Assembly (NCBI RefSeq): GCF_001458775.1
Contig: NZ_CZPZ01000012.1
Location: 62,001-126,000, forward strand
DNA from: Candidatus Nitrospira nitrificans
GTDB taxonomy: Bacteria; Nitrospirota; Nitrospiria; Nitrospirales; Nitrospiraceae
Direction of reading: 5' to 3'
DNA: 64,000 nt
Shown here: positions 43,817 through 52,488 of the stretch, in pieces
Layout of the letters: every line of letters starts with the position of its first letter
Position numbering within the stretch: position 1 is the stretch's first letter
Notes under the pieces: generated by a model
Told to the model about the DNA's origin: nothing
Databases searched by the model: none
The model's input: the letters and a program-made list of their open reading frames with translations, nothing else
Position numbers and translations under genes: made by a program

Positions 43817-45148
43817 GTGACGGAAGCGAGAAGGGCGGAGGCGGAGGATGGGAAGCAGACGAGGACGATCGCCGTCGATCTGGTCGCACGCGTGGAGGGT
43901 GAAGGGGCGCTCCGTGTCACCGTGAAAGACGGCGCCGTCCAGGACGTGGAGCTCAGGATCTTCGAGCCGCCGAGGTTTTTCGAGGCCTTCTTGCAAGGGC
44001 GGCATTACAGCGAAGTGCCGGACATCGTCGCGCGGATCTGCGGCATTTGCCCCGTGGCGTACCAGATGAGCGCGGTCCATGCGCTCGAACAGATATTCGG
44101 ATTGAGAGTCGAAGGATCCCTGCGAGACCTGCGGCGGCTCATCTACTGCGGCGAATGGATCGAGAGTCATGCCCTGCATATCTATATGCTCCAAGCGCCG
44201 GACTTTCTCGGGTACGAGAGCGGCATCGCGATGGCGAAAGATCATGCAGCGACCGTAACCAGAGGCCTTCGGCTCAAGAAGGCCGGCAATGCGATCATGG
44301 CGCTGCTCGGCGGCCGCTCCGTGCATCCGGTCTCCGTGAAAGTCGGTGGCTTCTCGCGGGTGCCGCGGCGCAGCGAGCTGGAGCGGATGAAAGACGAACT
44401 CTTATGGGCGCGCGATGCGGCGGTGGAAACCGTGCGCTGGGTGGCGGGGTTCGACTATCCGGAGTTTACTCCTGACTACAATGATGTCGCGCTCAGCCAC
44501 CCAGATGAGTATCCGTTCAATGAAGGGCGGATCGTCGCCTCCAGCGGGTTGCAGATCTCGGTGAGCGAATTCGAGCGATATTTCACCGAGCATCAGGTCT
44601 CCTATTCCACCGCGCTCCACTGCACATTGCAAGGCTCCTCCTATTTAGTCGGTCCGCTGGCTCGTCTGAATCTGAATCAGGAGCATGTGACACCGTTGGT
44701 AAAGCAGGTCTTGGCCGACTGCGCGGTGGCATTGCCGTTGCGTAATCCGTTTCGTGGGATCATCGCGCGTGCGGTCGAAATCCTCTATGCTCTGGAGGAA
44801 TCATTGCGGCTCATCGAACGGTATGAGCCTCCGCCCTTGGCGGCGCTGCCGGTTATCGTTCGACCAGGCATCGGCATGGCCTGCACGGAAGCGCCCCGGG
44901 GGATTCTCTACCATCGGTACCGGGTAGATGGTGACGGCGTGATTCGTGAAGCCAAGATCGTTCCTCCCACCTCGCAGAACCAATCTCGTATCGAACAGGA
45001 CCTGCGTCTCTTCATGCCGCGCCTGTTGCACCTTCCCGATCAGGAGGCGGCGCTGGCCTGTGAACGGGTCATCCGTTGCTACGATCCCTGCATTTCCTGC
45101 GCGACCCATTTTTTGAATCTGGAGATTACCCGGGAAGGGGCTGCATGA
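43817..45148 (+). CDS. hydA: [NiFe] hydrogenase large (alpha) subunit
   Basis: This encodes 443 residues from GTG 43817, behind GAAAGG. The Ni-binding motifs are [10 protein letters not shown] (about 75) and [10 protein letters not shown] near the C-terminus. The 12 residues after His ([12 protein letters not shown]) are probably removed by the protease encoded next, whose ATG overlaps the hydA stop codon (ATGA). Group 3b is assigned because of HydB and HydG partners. It oxidises or evolves H2, with NAD(P) as partner. Confidence 0.94.
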   Translation: MTEARRAEAEDGKQTRTIAVDLVARVEGEGALRVTVKDGAVQDVELRIFEPPRFFEAFLQGRHYSEVPDIVARICGICPVAYQMSAVHALEQIFGLRVEGSLRDLRRLIYCGEWIESHALHIYMLQAPDFLGYESGIAMAKDHAATVTRGLRLKKAGNAIMALLGGRSVHPVSVKVGGFSRVPRRSELERMKDELLWARDAAVETVRWVAGFDYPEFTPDYNDVALSHPDEYPFNEGRIVASSGLQISVSEFERYFTEHQVSYSTALHCTLQGSSYLVGPLARLNLNQEHVTPLVKQVLADCAVALPLRNPFRGIIARAVEILYALEESLRLIERYEPPPLAALPVIVRPGIGMACTEAPRGILYHRYRVDGDGVIREAKIVPPTSQNQSRIEQDLRLFMPRLLHLPDQEAALACERVIRCYDPCISCATHFLNLEITREGAA

Positions 45149-45627
45149 AGAAAGACCGTCCCCGTTCATCCGCCATTCGGATCATCGGTCTTGGCAACGG
45201 CATGCGAGGCGACGACGCGGTCGGACTCCTGGCGGCTCGCCGAATCAGGCGACAAGTCGGCGACCAGGTCGAGGTGATCGAAGCGGAGATGGCGGGAGTT
45301 GATCTTGTGGAATTGATGGAAGGGGCGCAAGCCGTCATTCTCATCGATGCCGCGCGCAGCGGACAAGCTCCCGGCACGATCCATCGGCTCGATGCCTCGG
45401 CCGGCCCGATCGGGAGCCGGATGTTTCCGCGATCCAGCCACGCTCTCGGCACGGTGGATGCGCTGGAGCTGGCTCGCGCGATGGGAGTGCTGCCCGCTGC
45501 CGTTATTGTGTATGGAGTGGAAGCAGACAACACGGAAGCGGGCCGACCGCTCTCGCCTTTGGTGGCCACAGCGTTGGATCAGGTGGTGCAACAGGTCGTC
45601 CAAGAATGTGAAGCGCGCTATGCATGA
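45145..45627 (+). CDS. Hydrogenase maturation endopeptidase
   Basis: This encodes 160 residues from ATG 45145, overlapping the hydA stop by 4 bases. The HycI/HoxW-type fold shows [26 protein letters not shown] and IDAARS. The Asp and Glu residues for Ni binding are in GDDAVG and the VIEAEMAG segment. It trims the large-subunit tail after metal insertion. hypA begins 8 bases before its end. Confidence 0.92.
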   Translation: MKKDRPRSSAIRIIGLGNGMRGDDAVGLLAARRIRRQVGDQVEVIEAEMAGVDLVELMEGAQAVILIDAARSGQAPGTIHRLDASAGPIGSRMFPRSSHALGTVDALELARAMGVLPAAVIVYGVEADNTEAGRPLSPLVATALDQVVQQVVQECEARYA

Positions 45628-45973
45628 GCTCCATCTGATGAAGCAAGTCGTGAAGGCTGTGGAGGCCGAGTTGGATGGAACGCAACGCGCAAAACTCTCG
45701 GTCGTGCGCCTCAAAATCAGCGCGCTTTCCCATCTCCTGACCCATGATCACGCAACCGTCCAGGCAACATTCGGATTGGCCGCGCGCGGCACGAGGGCCG
45801 AAGGCGCGACGTTGGAGATCATCGCCATCCCAGGGAACGCGTGGTGCCTTCGTTGTCACAGCGACCGCACGGTCACAAGAGCGGATGCCGTCTGTTCCGC
45901 TTGCGGAGGGCCAGTGGCCGCGGGACCGGCAGAGCCGGAAGTCGTGCTCCATGAGTTGGTCGTCCTGGAATGA
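45620..45973 (+). CDS. hypA: Hydrogenase nickel-insertion protein HypA
   Basis: This encodes 117 residues from ATG 45620. The Ni site MHE at the N-terminus and the zinc motifs CLRC and CSAC are intact. HypA delivers Ni2+ to the large subunit, usually with HypB. It overlaps the protease gene upstream and hypF downstream (ATGA). Confidence 0.94.
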   Translation: MHELHLMKQVVKAVEAELDGTQRAKLSVVRLKISALSHLLTHDHATVQATFGLAARGTRAEGATLEIIAIPGNAWCLRCHSDRTVTRADAVCSACGGPVAAGPAEPEVVLHELVVLE

Positions 45974-48345
45974 AACACCTCCTTGCGCAACGCCTGCGGG
46001 TCGAGGTGGAAGGAACGGTGCAGGGTGTGGGGTTCCGCCCGTTTGTCTATCGACTCGCGCATGAGCTTGAGCTGACTGGATGGGTTCTCAATACAAGAAA
46101 CGGCGCGCTCATCGAAGTGGAAGGGGAATCGCGGGCGGTTGAGACGTTCCTTCAGCGACTGCAAGCCGATGCGCCGGTCACGGCATTGATTGAGACAATG
46201 AGTGTGCGCGTTATTCCGGCGCTTGGCGACAAGGGCTTTTCGATCGGCCGGAGTGCCGAGGCGGGTCAGCGAGTCCTTGTCATACCGCCGGATCTGGCCG
46301 CCTGCGAAGACTGTCGGCGCGAACTGCATGATCCGCGCGATCGCCGCTTTCGATATCCCTTCCTCACCTGCACGCAGTGCGGCCCCCGATATAGTCTGCT
46401 CACAGCGATTCCATATGAACGTTCCAATACGACGATGGCCGGATTCGAACTCTGCTCCGCCTGTCGAGCCGACTATGAAACGGAAGCCGATCGCCGTTTT
46501 CACGCGGAACCGATCGCCTGTCCGCTCTGCGGTCCGCGCCTGTGCTTGTGGGATGAGCAGGGCCATGAAATCGCGGGTCCCCAGGAAGCCTTGCGGCAGG
46601 CTCACAGCATGCTCGATCAAGGGCTCATTGTCGCGGTCAAAGGACTGGGTGGGTTTCAGCTCTGGGTCGACGCACAATCCGAGAAGGCTGTCCGGCGCTT
46701 ACGTGAGCGGAAACGAAGGCCGGAGAAACCCTTCGCCGTGCTGTTCCCGTCCGTTGATGCAATCAGAGGGTATTGCCTGTTGACTTCAGAGGAGGAAGCG
46801 CTCCTCCGCTCGCCCCAAGCTCCGATCGTCTTGGTTCGCAAGCGGCGAGACGCGGTCCTCGCTGAGTCCGTGGCGCCAGGCAATCCTTATCTCGGCGTGA
46901 TGTTGCCGGCGACGCCGCTCCATCATCTCCTGATGGCCTCGCCGCAGCGGCCCATGGTGGCCACGAGCGGCAATCGCTCCGAAGAACCGATCGTGACCGA
47001 TGAGCGGGAGGCCCTGGTTCGATTGAAAGGGATCGCCGACGCGCTGCTCGTGCATGATCGGCCGATCGCGAGGCCGGTCGATGATTCGGTGGCGCTGGTG
47101 GTTCCCGGAAAAGCTCAGTCGGTGGATGGAGAACGAACGAAACAACCAAGAGCCGATGTGATGATCCTCCGGCGAGCGCGGGGCTATGTGCCGCAGTCCA
47201 TCCGCTGGAATGACGACGTCGCGGATAGAACGGCGCAAGGGCCGATTCTCGCCGTGGGCGGGCACCTGAAGAACACGGTCGCTCTGCTGACGGGCAATCG
47301 TGTCGTGCTCAGTCAGCACCTCGGTGATCTTTCTACCATGGAAGCGGACAAGGCTTTCCGGCAGGCCGTTAAGGATCTCCAACGGCTGCTCGAGGTCACA
47401 CCACGGGCCATTGCCTGCGATCTCCATCCGGACTATCGCTCGACCGGTTTCGCGCGTGAGCTGGTGGCGACTTTGTCCGTTCCGTTGATTCCCGTGCAGC
47501 ATCACCATGCCCATGTGGTGTCCTGCATGGCCGAACACAGGCTGGGCGGCGAGGTACTCGGCATCGCTTGGGACGGGGCTGGGTATGGAGGAGACGGCCA
47601 GGTGTGGGGCGGAGAATTTTTGATCGTGGACTATCGGCAGTTCACGCGGTTTACCTCCCTCAAACCCTTTCGGTTGCTGGGCGGAGAAGCAGCCATGAAG
47701 GAGCCAGGCCGATCTGCAGCCGCCGTCTTGTGGGAGCTGATGGGAGAGAAGATGCCGGCGCACGAGCTGCCTTCTTGGAACGTGCCGCGCGATCAGCGTG
47801 AGAAGTTCGCAGGCGTGCTCAAGTCCGGCATCGCGTCGCCATGGACCACGAGCATGGGACGACTCTACGACGCTGTGGCGGCCCTTACGGGTCTGTGCCA
47901 TCATGCTTCTTTCGAAGGGCAAGCGGCGATGGCGGTTCAGTTTGCTGCCGAGCAAGAGGCGGAGGCAGGCGGAGCAGCGGTAGCAGGATATCCGATGGAT
48001 CTGATGCCCTGTACCAGTCCAGATACGAAGTGGATGATCGATTGGCGCCCCATGGTGGGGGCCATGCTGGACGACCTTCGTCGAGGCTGTCGTCCCGAGC
48101 ACATTGCCGCACGGTTTCATGCGGGTCTTGCCGCGGCGACTGTGCGTGTCGCCCAGGCGGCTGGCCTTCCCCGAGTCGCCCTGACCGGCGGCTGTTTTCA
48201 AAATCGGCTGCTCCTATCGCTGGTCAGGCGACAATTAGAGGAGGCGGGGTTCGCTGTTTACAGCCACGCGCTGGTTCCCCCCAATGACGGGGGATTGTCT
48301 TTGGGGCAGGCGGTAATTGCCGCGCAGCGGCTGGCAGGATGTTGA
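45970..48345 (+). CDS. hypF: Carbamoyltransferase HypF
   Basis: This encodes 791 residues from ATG 45970. In order: acylphosphatase domain (VQGVGFRPFVYRLA), zinc fingers (CEDC...CTQCG...CSAC...CPLC), a YrdC-like domain, and a Kae1-like domain with VPVQHHHAH-type HHHAH residues and GLSLGQAV. It makes the carbamoyl group that becomes cyanide on Fe. The last residues, AGC, and the TGA stop lie within the inverted end of the repeat element at 48334. Confidence 0.96.
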   Translation: MKHLLAQRLRVEVEGTVQGVGFRPFVYRLAHELELTGWVLNTRNGALIEVEGESRAVETFLQRLQADAPVTALIETMSVRVIPALGDKGFSIGRSAEAGQRVLVIPPDLAACEDCRRELHDPRDRRFRYPFLTCTQCGPRYSLLTAIPYERSNTTMAGFELCSACRADYETEADRRFHAEPIACPLCGPRLCLWDEQGHEIAGPQEALRQAHSMLDQGLIVAVKGLGGFQLWVDAQSEKAVRRLRERKRRPEKPFAVLFPSVDAIRGYCLLTSEEEALLRSPQAPIVLVRKRRDAVLAESVAPGNPYLGVMLPATPLHHLLMASPQRPMVATSGNRSEEPIVTDEREALVRLKGIADALLVHDRPIARPVDDSVALVVPGKAQSVDGERTKQPRADVMILRRARGYVPQSIRWNDDVADRTAQGPILAVGGHLKNTVALLTGNRVVLSQHLGDLSTMEADKAFRQAVKDLQRLLEVTPRAIACDLHPDYRSTGFARELVATLSVPLIPVQHHHAHVVSCMAEHRLGGEVLGIAWDGAGYGGDGQVWGGEFLIVDYRQFTRFTSLKPFRLLGGEAAMKEPGRSAAAVLWELMGEKMPAHELPSWNVPRDQREKFAGVLKSGIASPWTTSMGRLYDAVAALTGLCHHASFEGQAAMAVQFAAEQEAEAGGAAVAGYPMDLMPCTSPDTKWMIDWRPMVGAMLDDLRRGCRPEHIAARFHAGLAAATVRVAQAAGLPRVALTGGCFQNRLLLSLVRRQLEEAGFAVYSHALVPPNDGGLSLGQAVIAAQRLAGC

Positions 48346-48555
48346 AAAAGCCTCCATCCAGCGTCGTTCTCGCGTCATTTTGAAACACGTGAAGTGTATC
48401 TCGTGAAGCGTGGAATAAAACGGCGGGAAAGATCTGGAGAGCTGCGGCTTGCATGCGGAGAGGCGCGTCTTGGCCCTCGGCTTCGCCGCGAGGCGTGCGA
48501 AGCGGGCGCGCCGGGGTCGGGAGGGTGAGATCAGAGACCTTTTTGAACATCCTGC
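48334..48555. repeat. Complete TGTTGAAAAAG element with inverted ends
   Basis: The 222-base element begins GCAGGATGTTGAAAAAGCCT and ends ACCTTTTTGAACATCCTGC, inverted repeats with about 16 of 19 matches. The interior is GC-rich with short palindromes and a stretch of heptad-like GTGAAG. No protein frame is supported. It resembles a MITE or a bidirectional terminator element. It overlaps the last codons of hypF. Confidence 0.65.
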
Positions 48556-48648
48556 GGAATCTTGTGATCTGCCCATGACCTCCAAGAATCGAGAATTCGT
48601 GAGTGCAACATAGGGTTTGAAAAATCTGCTGGAAGGGGAGAGTCTGGA

Positions 48649-48918
48649 ATGTGTCTCGCGGTCCCAGGACAAGTCTTGAGCGTTGAGGATGACGCGCTTC
48701 GTACGGCGACGGTGTCGTTCGGTGGAGTCACGAAATCTGTCTCATTAGCCTTGGTGCCGGAAGCAGGGGTGGGCGACTATGTGATCGTCCATGTCGGCTT
48801 TGCAATCAGCCGGTTGGATGAAGAGGCGGCGCGACGAACGTTGGAGATCTACGCCGACCTGGCTGCTTCAGGCTCGCCGGATGGGGTTGATCGCAAAGCG
48901 CCGGACATAGCGCGTTAA
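48649..48918 (+). CDS. hypC: Hydrogenase assembly chaperone HypC
   Basis: This encodes 89 residues. MCLAVPGQV at the N-terminus is the HypC signature; the N-terminal Cys carries the Fe(CN)2CO precursor together with HypD. DYVIVHVGFAISRLDEEAA follows. It stands 93 bases after the repeat element, and hypD is separated from it by 3.5 kb. Confidence 0.95.
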   Translation: MCLAVPGQVLSVEDDALRTATVSFGGVTKSVSLALVPEAGVGDYVIVHVGFAISRLDEEAARRTLEIYADLAASGSPDGVDRKAPDIAR

Positions 48919-48928
48919 GCATTGTGAA

Positions 48929-49075
48929 TCAGTAGTGGAATCGGAGTCGCACAATTTCCAGTGCGTCATGTACCACGCGATAGACCGTGCGATGTTCGTC
49001 TTTCCTCGCTTCTTGCACCTTCAACGGTGGCCCTCCTACAATACGGCTCGCTCTTGTTTCAGGCTGCTCAACCAT
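48929..49075 (-). pseudogene. Possible RelE/ParE-like toxin fragment
   Basis: A 48-residue minus-strand frame (ATG 49075, TGA 48929-48931) contains PPLKVQEARKDEHRTVYRVV and LEIVRLRFHY, reminiscent of the C-terminal beta strands of RelE/ParE toxins. It is short, has no clear ribosome site and overlaps the start of the nuclease frame. The region upstream of it is otherwise uninformative. Confidence 0.3.
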
Positions 49076-49679
49076 GTCCTTTGCTCTCGGCCGCCGCTAT
49101 CGTTTTCCGGTCTTCATGCCCGTTAGATACGGGCGTGGGAACGAGACTGGCTACGGAAGCATCACGAACCTGTCTCCATTGGGGTGGCGACGAATTCTTT
49201 CCCTGGCTCTGCTCTTTCTCTTGAGCTCAGCCGAGGCATTTCCTTTCGGCGGCGAAGTGGTCAGAGTTCTTGAAGGGGGCACGATCGAAGTGGTGCGCCT
49301 CGGGAAGGCGGAACGCATCCACTTGCATGGTCTCGACTGTCCTGAGAAGGGGCAACCCCATGGTGACGAGGTGAAAGAAGCGATCTCGGCCCTTGTCTTC
49401 GCCATGGCGGTCACGGTCGAGCCCTATGGGAAGGACAAGTACGGGCGAATCATGGCCGATGTGCTGCTTGCGGATGGAACCAACGTGAATCATGCCTTGG
49501 TGAAGGAAGGCCGATGTTGGTGGTCTCGGAGGTCCGCGCCGGACAACGCTGAACTGGAACGGCTTGAGCTGGAAGCAAGGGAGGCGAAGAAGGGATTGTG
49601 GGAAGACCCTGAACCAATCCCCCCATGGGAGTACCGGAAAACCCAGCGGAGACAGTCCCCCGGCGCGCCGAACAACTGA
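49074..49679 (+). CDS. Thermonuclease (SNase)-like protein with PilZ-like N-terminal remnant
   Basis: The frame from ATG 49074 gives 201 residues. The SNase fold is clear: GEVVRVLEGGTIEV, HGLDCPEKGQPHGDEVKE, PYGKDKYGRIMADVLLADG and ALVKEGRCWW. The first 35 residues (RRYRFPVFMPVRYGRGNE and ITNLSPLGW) resemble a PilZ N-terminal motif followed by a signal helix (RILSLALLFLLSSAEA). TTG 49179, just before that helix, may be the real nuclease start; neither start has a good ribosome site. It would be exported. Confidence 0.75.
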   Translation: MSFALGRRYRFPVFMPVRYGRGNETGYGSITNLSPLGWRRILSLALLFLLSSAEAFPFGGEVVRVLEGGTIEVVRLGKAERIHLHGLDCPEKGQPHGDEVKEAISALVFAMAVTVEPYGKDKYGRIMADVLLADGTNVNHALVKEGRCWWSRRSAPDNAELERLELEAREAKKGLWEDPEPIPPWEYRKTQRRQSPGAPNN

Positions 49680-49812
49680 GCCACACATCGTACTGAGACG
49701 GGAATGTCGAAATCGACTGCAACTACACACCTTGTTGTTCCGCATGCATACCGGCCAGGTGCGATTCGAATCATCACTGCCCGCCGTGTAACGCGGGGAG
49801 AAAGGAAACTCT

Positions 49813-50067
49813 GTGAAGAAGGCTAAAGACGAGATGCGTTCGGAGTACAAGCGGTCGGATTTTGCAAAGCTGGAAAGAGGAAAGTTCTATGCAGAAGTGG
49901 CGGCGGGAACTTCTGTCGTCTTGTTGGAACCGGCGATCGCCAAGGCATTTCCCACGTCCAAGGCAGTGAATGAAGCGCTTGCTGGCCTCCTCGTTCTGGC
50001 CAAGAAGACATCACGCACCACACGGCGCCCAACACGAGCGCGCACAAAGGCGGCGCACACGGCTTAG
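49813..50067 (+). CDS. Small antitoxin-like protein
   Basis: This encodes 84 residues from GTG 49813, behind AAAGGAAAC. The central EYKRSDFAKLERGKFYAEV and VVLLEPAIAKAFPTSKAVNEAL pattern resembles CopG-like antitoxins in short cassettes next to toxins. The tail is very basic (TTRRPTRARTK). No toxin gene lies directly next to it, although decayed toxin pieces do occur nearby. The assignment is by pattern only. Confidence 0.5.
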   Translation: MKKAKDEMRSEYKRSDFAKLERGKFYAEVAAGTSVVLLEPAIAKAFPTSKAVNEALAGLLVLAKKTSRTTRRPTRARTKAAHTA

Positions 50068-50181
50068 CGCTGCGTTAGGCATCATGGTGTGGATCGATGA
50101 GTTAGAGATGCTTGCCAACCAATAACGATACAGCACAAGGTGTACGTGAAAACCTAGGAAGTCCAAAATGACCCCGAACTA

Positions 50182-50451
50182 TTGGCGGTCAAGCGTTTTG
50201 ACCAGACTGCGATCGGCGCGAAGCCTGTCGTGGTTGCCTACAAGGAACAGGGGCAGGATGGGTTCGTGATCACAGTGTTCATGACCTCGAAGATCGATAA
50301 ATTGCTCAAAAGAGGCATCCAACGGGCGACCGACAGCGAAACGGACGGGCGCTTCGTCTATCATTACGACGGAAACGAATTGGTCGGCGTCACTGTTCTG
50401 CATGCCAAGTCCAGCGCGAGGGGCAGACGCCGCCTAGTGAGAATCGAATAG
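50182..50451 (+). pseudogene. Chimeric remnant: DUF4258-like end joined to DUF2283-like end
   Basis: A frame of about 89 residues starts at TTG 50182 without clear signals. Its first half (KPVVVAYKEQGQDGFVITVF, MTSKIDKLL) resembles the C-terminal strands of DUF4258-type toxins. The second half (DGRFVYHYDGNELVGVTVLH) resembles DUF2283 antitoxins. A deletion joining two adjacent cassette genes would explain this. Confidence is moderate to low. Confidence 0.35.
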
Positions 50452-50660
50452 GCTGACCCGTCATCTTCTTTGCCACCGGTTCCCCCTCGTTCCTCTTTTC
50501 GATATCATTATTGTGGGTTCGCGGTTGCCTCTCATTGAAACGCCAACAATTATGGCGTTATGCTGGACCTTTCGATGGCATTTTGTTCGGTGAAAAAGCA
50601 GCACATCTGGTTCTTATGCGAGAACGGTTTAATATTGTTGGACCTGCATCTAGATAAACA

Positions 50661-51920
50661 ATGGTTGAGATTTCGCGCACCAACAATCGGATTACGGTGG
50701 AAGGTGATCTCCGAGATTTTCACTATCTACTTGCTCAAATTCATCAATGTATTGAGGTAGCAGGGTATCATGACGTTATCTTGGATATGTCGGCGTGTAC
50801 GTCTGCTTTTCAAAACTCGATGCTTTCTGTATGCGCGCAAGTGGCCGCATATAGGAAGTCTGGAGTAACTTTCACCCTCGTTTCACCAAGGGTGAGAACG
50901 CTTTCCAACCTATTCAAGAATACAAATTGGGCACACTTCCTTGATCCACTTCAGTTCCATCAGTCCAATTTTAGGGGGCACACGAGAATTGCTGCCACGC
51001 AGTATCAGTCACCGGAAGAGCAAGGGGCTGCTGTTAACAGAATCGTTAACGTTATGCTCGGTGCCCTGCCTGACCTCGAACGAACTGACTTTGCTGCGTT
51101 TGAGTGGGCAATAAATGAGATTACCGACAACGTCCTTGTGCACGCTAAGTCGCCTATTGGCGGGCTCGTTCAAGTCTCCACCTTCCAAAAGGGGGCGAAA
51201 AGCGTACAGTTTGTTGTTGCTGACGCGGGCATAGGAATTCCCGCATCCCTAAAACCTGGCCACCCTGAGATTCGCAGCGATACGGAGGCTCTCGATTGGG
51301 CGATTCGAGAGGGAGTCACTAGGGACACCAGGATTGGTCAAGGTAATGGGCTATTTGGGAGTTACAGGGTCTGCAGCAAGTCAAAGGGCCACTTCCAAAT
51401 AGATTCTGGGCATGCCCGATTGGAATACAACCCAAGGCGACAGCAGATGTCGATAACCAATCAGACCATCCCATATTCTGGCACCTTGATAGCCGCAACG
51501 ATTGATTTCAGTAATCCCAAACTTCTCGCCGATGCTTTGCAATTCAAAGGGGAGACGTACCGTCCGACCGACTATGTTGAGTTCACTTACGAAGGTCGTG
51601 ATGGAGGTCCTGTCTCATTCCTGCTACGTGACGAATGCACGTCTTTTGGCAGTCGCGTTTCAGGAAAACCAGTAAGGCAAAAGCTACACAACATAATAAA
51701 GATGACAGATTCTCGCGTGGTCAACGTTGACTTCAGCGGCGTACCGGTTATTTCCAGTAGTTTTGCCGATGAGGCATTCGGAAAACTATTCTTGCAGCTG
51801 GGTCCGATGCAATTTATGCAACGTGTGCGTTTGGTAAACACGATTGATACGGTTGAATCCCTTATTAATCGGGCCATTGAACAGCGTATGAAGGTTGGTT
51901 TATCAGATGCAGGCGTATAA
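50661..51920 (+). CDS. STAS-like / GHKL ATPase / DUF4325 three-domain protein
   Basis: This encodes 419 residues. The N-terminal part (1-100) is STAS-like (HDVILDMSACTSAFQNSML). The middle (about 140-290) is a GHKL ATPase with N-box NEITDNVLVHA, DAGIGIP and GQGNGLFGSY. The C-terminal part (about 330-410) is DUF4325 (VVNVDFSGVPVISSSFADE). This layout is found in anti-sigma or defence-related regulators, but the substrate is unknown. The DNA is more AT-rich than its surroundings, suggesting transfer. The HEPN-like gene follows after 19 bases. Confidence 0.75.
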   Translation: MVEISRTNNRITVEGDLRDFHYLLAQIHQCIEVAGYHDVILDMSACTSAFQNSMLSVCAQVAAYRKSGVTFTLVSPRVRTLSNLFKNTNWAHFLDPLQFHQSNFRGHTRIAATQYQSPEEQGAAVNRIVNVMLGALPDLERTDFAAFEWAINEITDNVLVHAKSPIGGLVQVSTFQKGAKSVQFVVADAGIGIPASLKPGHPEIRSDTEALDWAIREGVTRDTRIGQGNGLFGSYRVCSKSKGHFQIDSGHARLEYNPRRQQMSITNQTIPYSGTLIAATIDFSNPKLLADALQFKGETYRPTDYVEFTYEGRDGGPVSFLLRDECTSFGSRVSGKPVRQKLHNIIKMTDSRVVNVDFSGVPVISSSFADEAFGKLFLQLGPMQFMQRVRLVNTIDTVESLINRAIEQRMKVGLSDAGV

Positions 51921-51939
51921 TTAGCTGCTCAAGTTACTT

Positions 51940-52488
51940 ATGGCCTGGAGTCCAATCGACCGTATCGATCAAGCCCTCCTGGCCCTGGAGTTTGCCATCA
52001 AGGTCATGAACTACGTGGCCCTTGGAAAAATCAACAAAGAGGACCTCGACTGCAACACATTGATTCGTTTGCCGGGCGGCAACTTAAGTTTCGGCAAGTC
52101 TACATTCCATACCTACGACGATCTTGTTCACGCCAGCGAGAATCTTTACTCGCAGGCCTTGGCAGCTTCAGCCGTGGCTATGGAAGCGGCTCTGCAAGGC
52201 GCCGGCATTCGTAACGACCCGAATGACCGTTCTGACCGAGGTCACGTGCGGAGCCTTATCTACATGGTTCGGTCAGCGTTCGCTCACGATCCCCAAGTTC
52301 CGGCGTGGAGTGTGCGCGGGCCATACGCCCAGCAGATTCGGCTGCGGTTCGGGCGTCATGATCTCAAGGTAGATATGGGAGCCTTGGATGGTCAACCCCT
52401 GGCGCTCGAGCACTTCGGTGGTCCTCTTGTGTTCTGGGACTTGATGCATGAGGTCCGCGCTTGGGTTTGTGAGGGATCACCATCATGA
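51940..52488 (+). CDS. Uncharacterised alpha-helical protein with HEPN-like RxxxxH motif
   Basis: This encodes 182 residues with long helices ([37 protein letters not shown]). The phrase [16 protein letters not shown] contains R-x4-H, the catalytic motif of HEPN-type RNases, within a helix. The family itself is not recognised. It ends by overlapping the hypD start by four bases (ATGA), so it is translationally coupled to hypD and possibly to the upstream ATPase. Confidence 0.5.
   Translation: MAWSPIDRIDQALLALEFAIKVMNYVALGKINKEDLDCNTLIRLPGGNLSFGKSTFHTYDDLVHASENLYSQALAASAVAMEAALQGAGIRNDPNDRSDRGHVRSLIYMVRSAFAHDPQVPAWSVRGPYAQQIRLRFGRHDLKVDMGALDGQPLALEHFGGPLVFWDLMHEVRAWVCEGSPS

Noticed and set aside
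50540-50558. Complete attC site
   Set aside because: Only a short palindrome and an isolated core are seen; the consensus RYYYAAC/GTTRRRY arms do not both match.
50560-50760. Plus-strand frame of 66 residues before the GHKL gene
   Set aside because: It overlaps the GHKL gene start in another frame and lacks a ribosome site.
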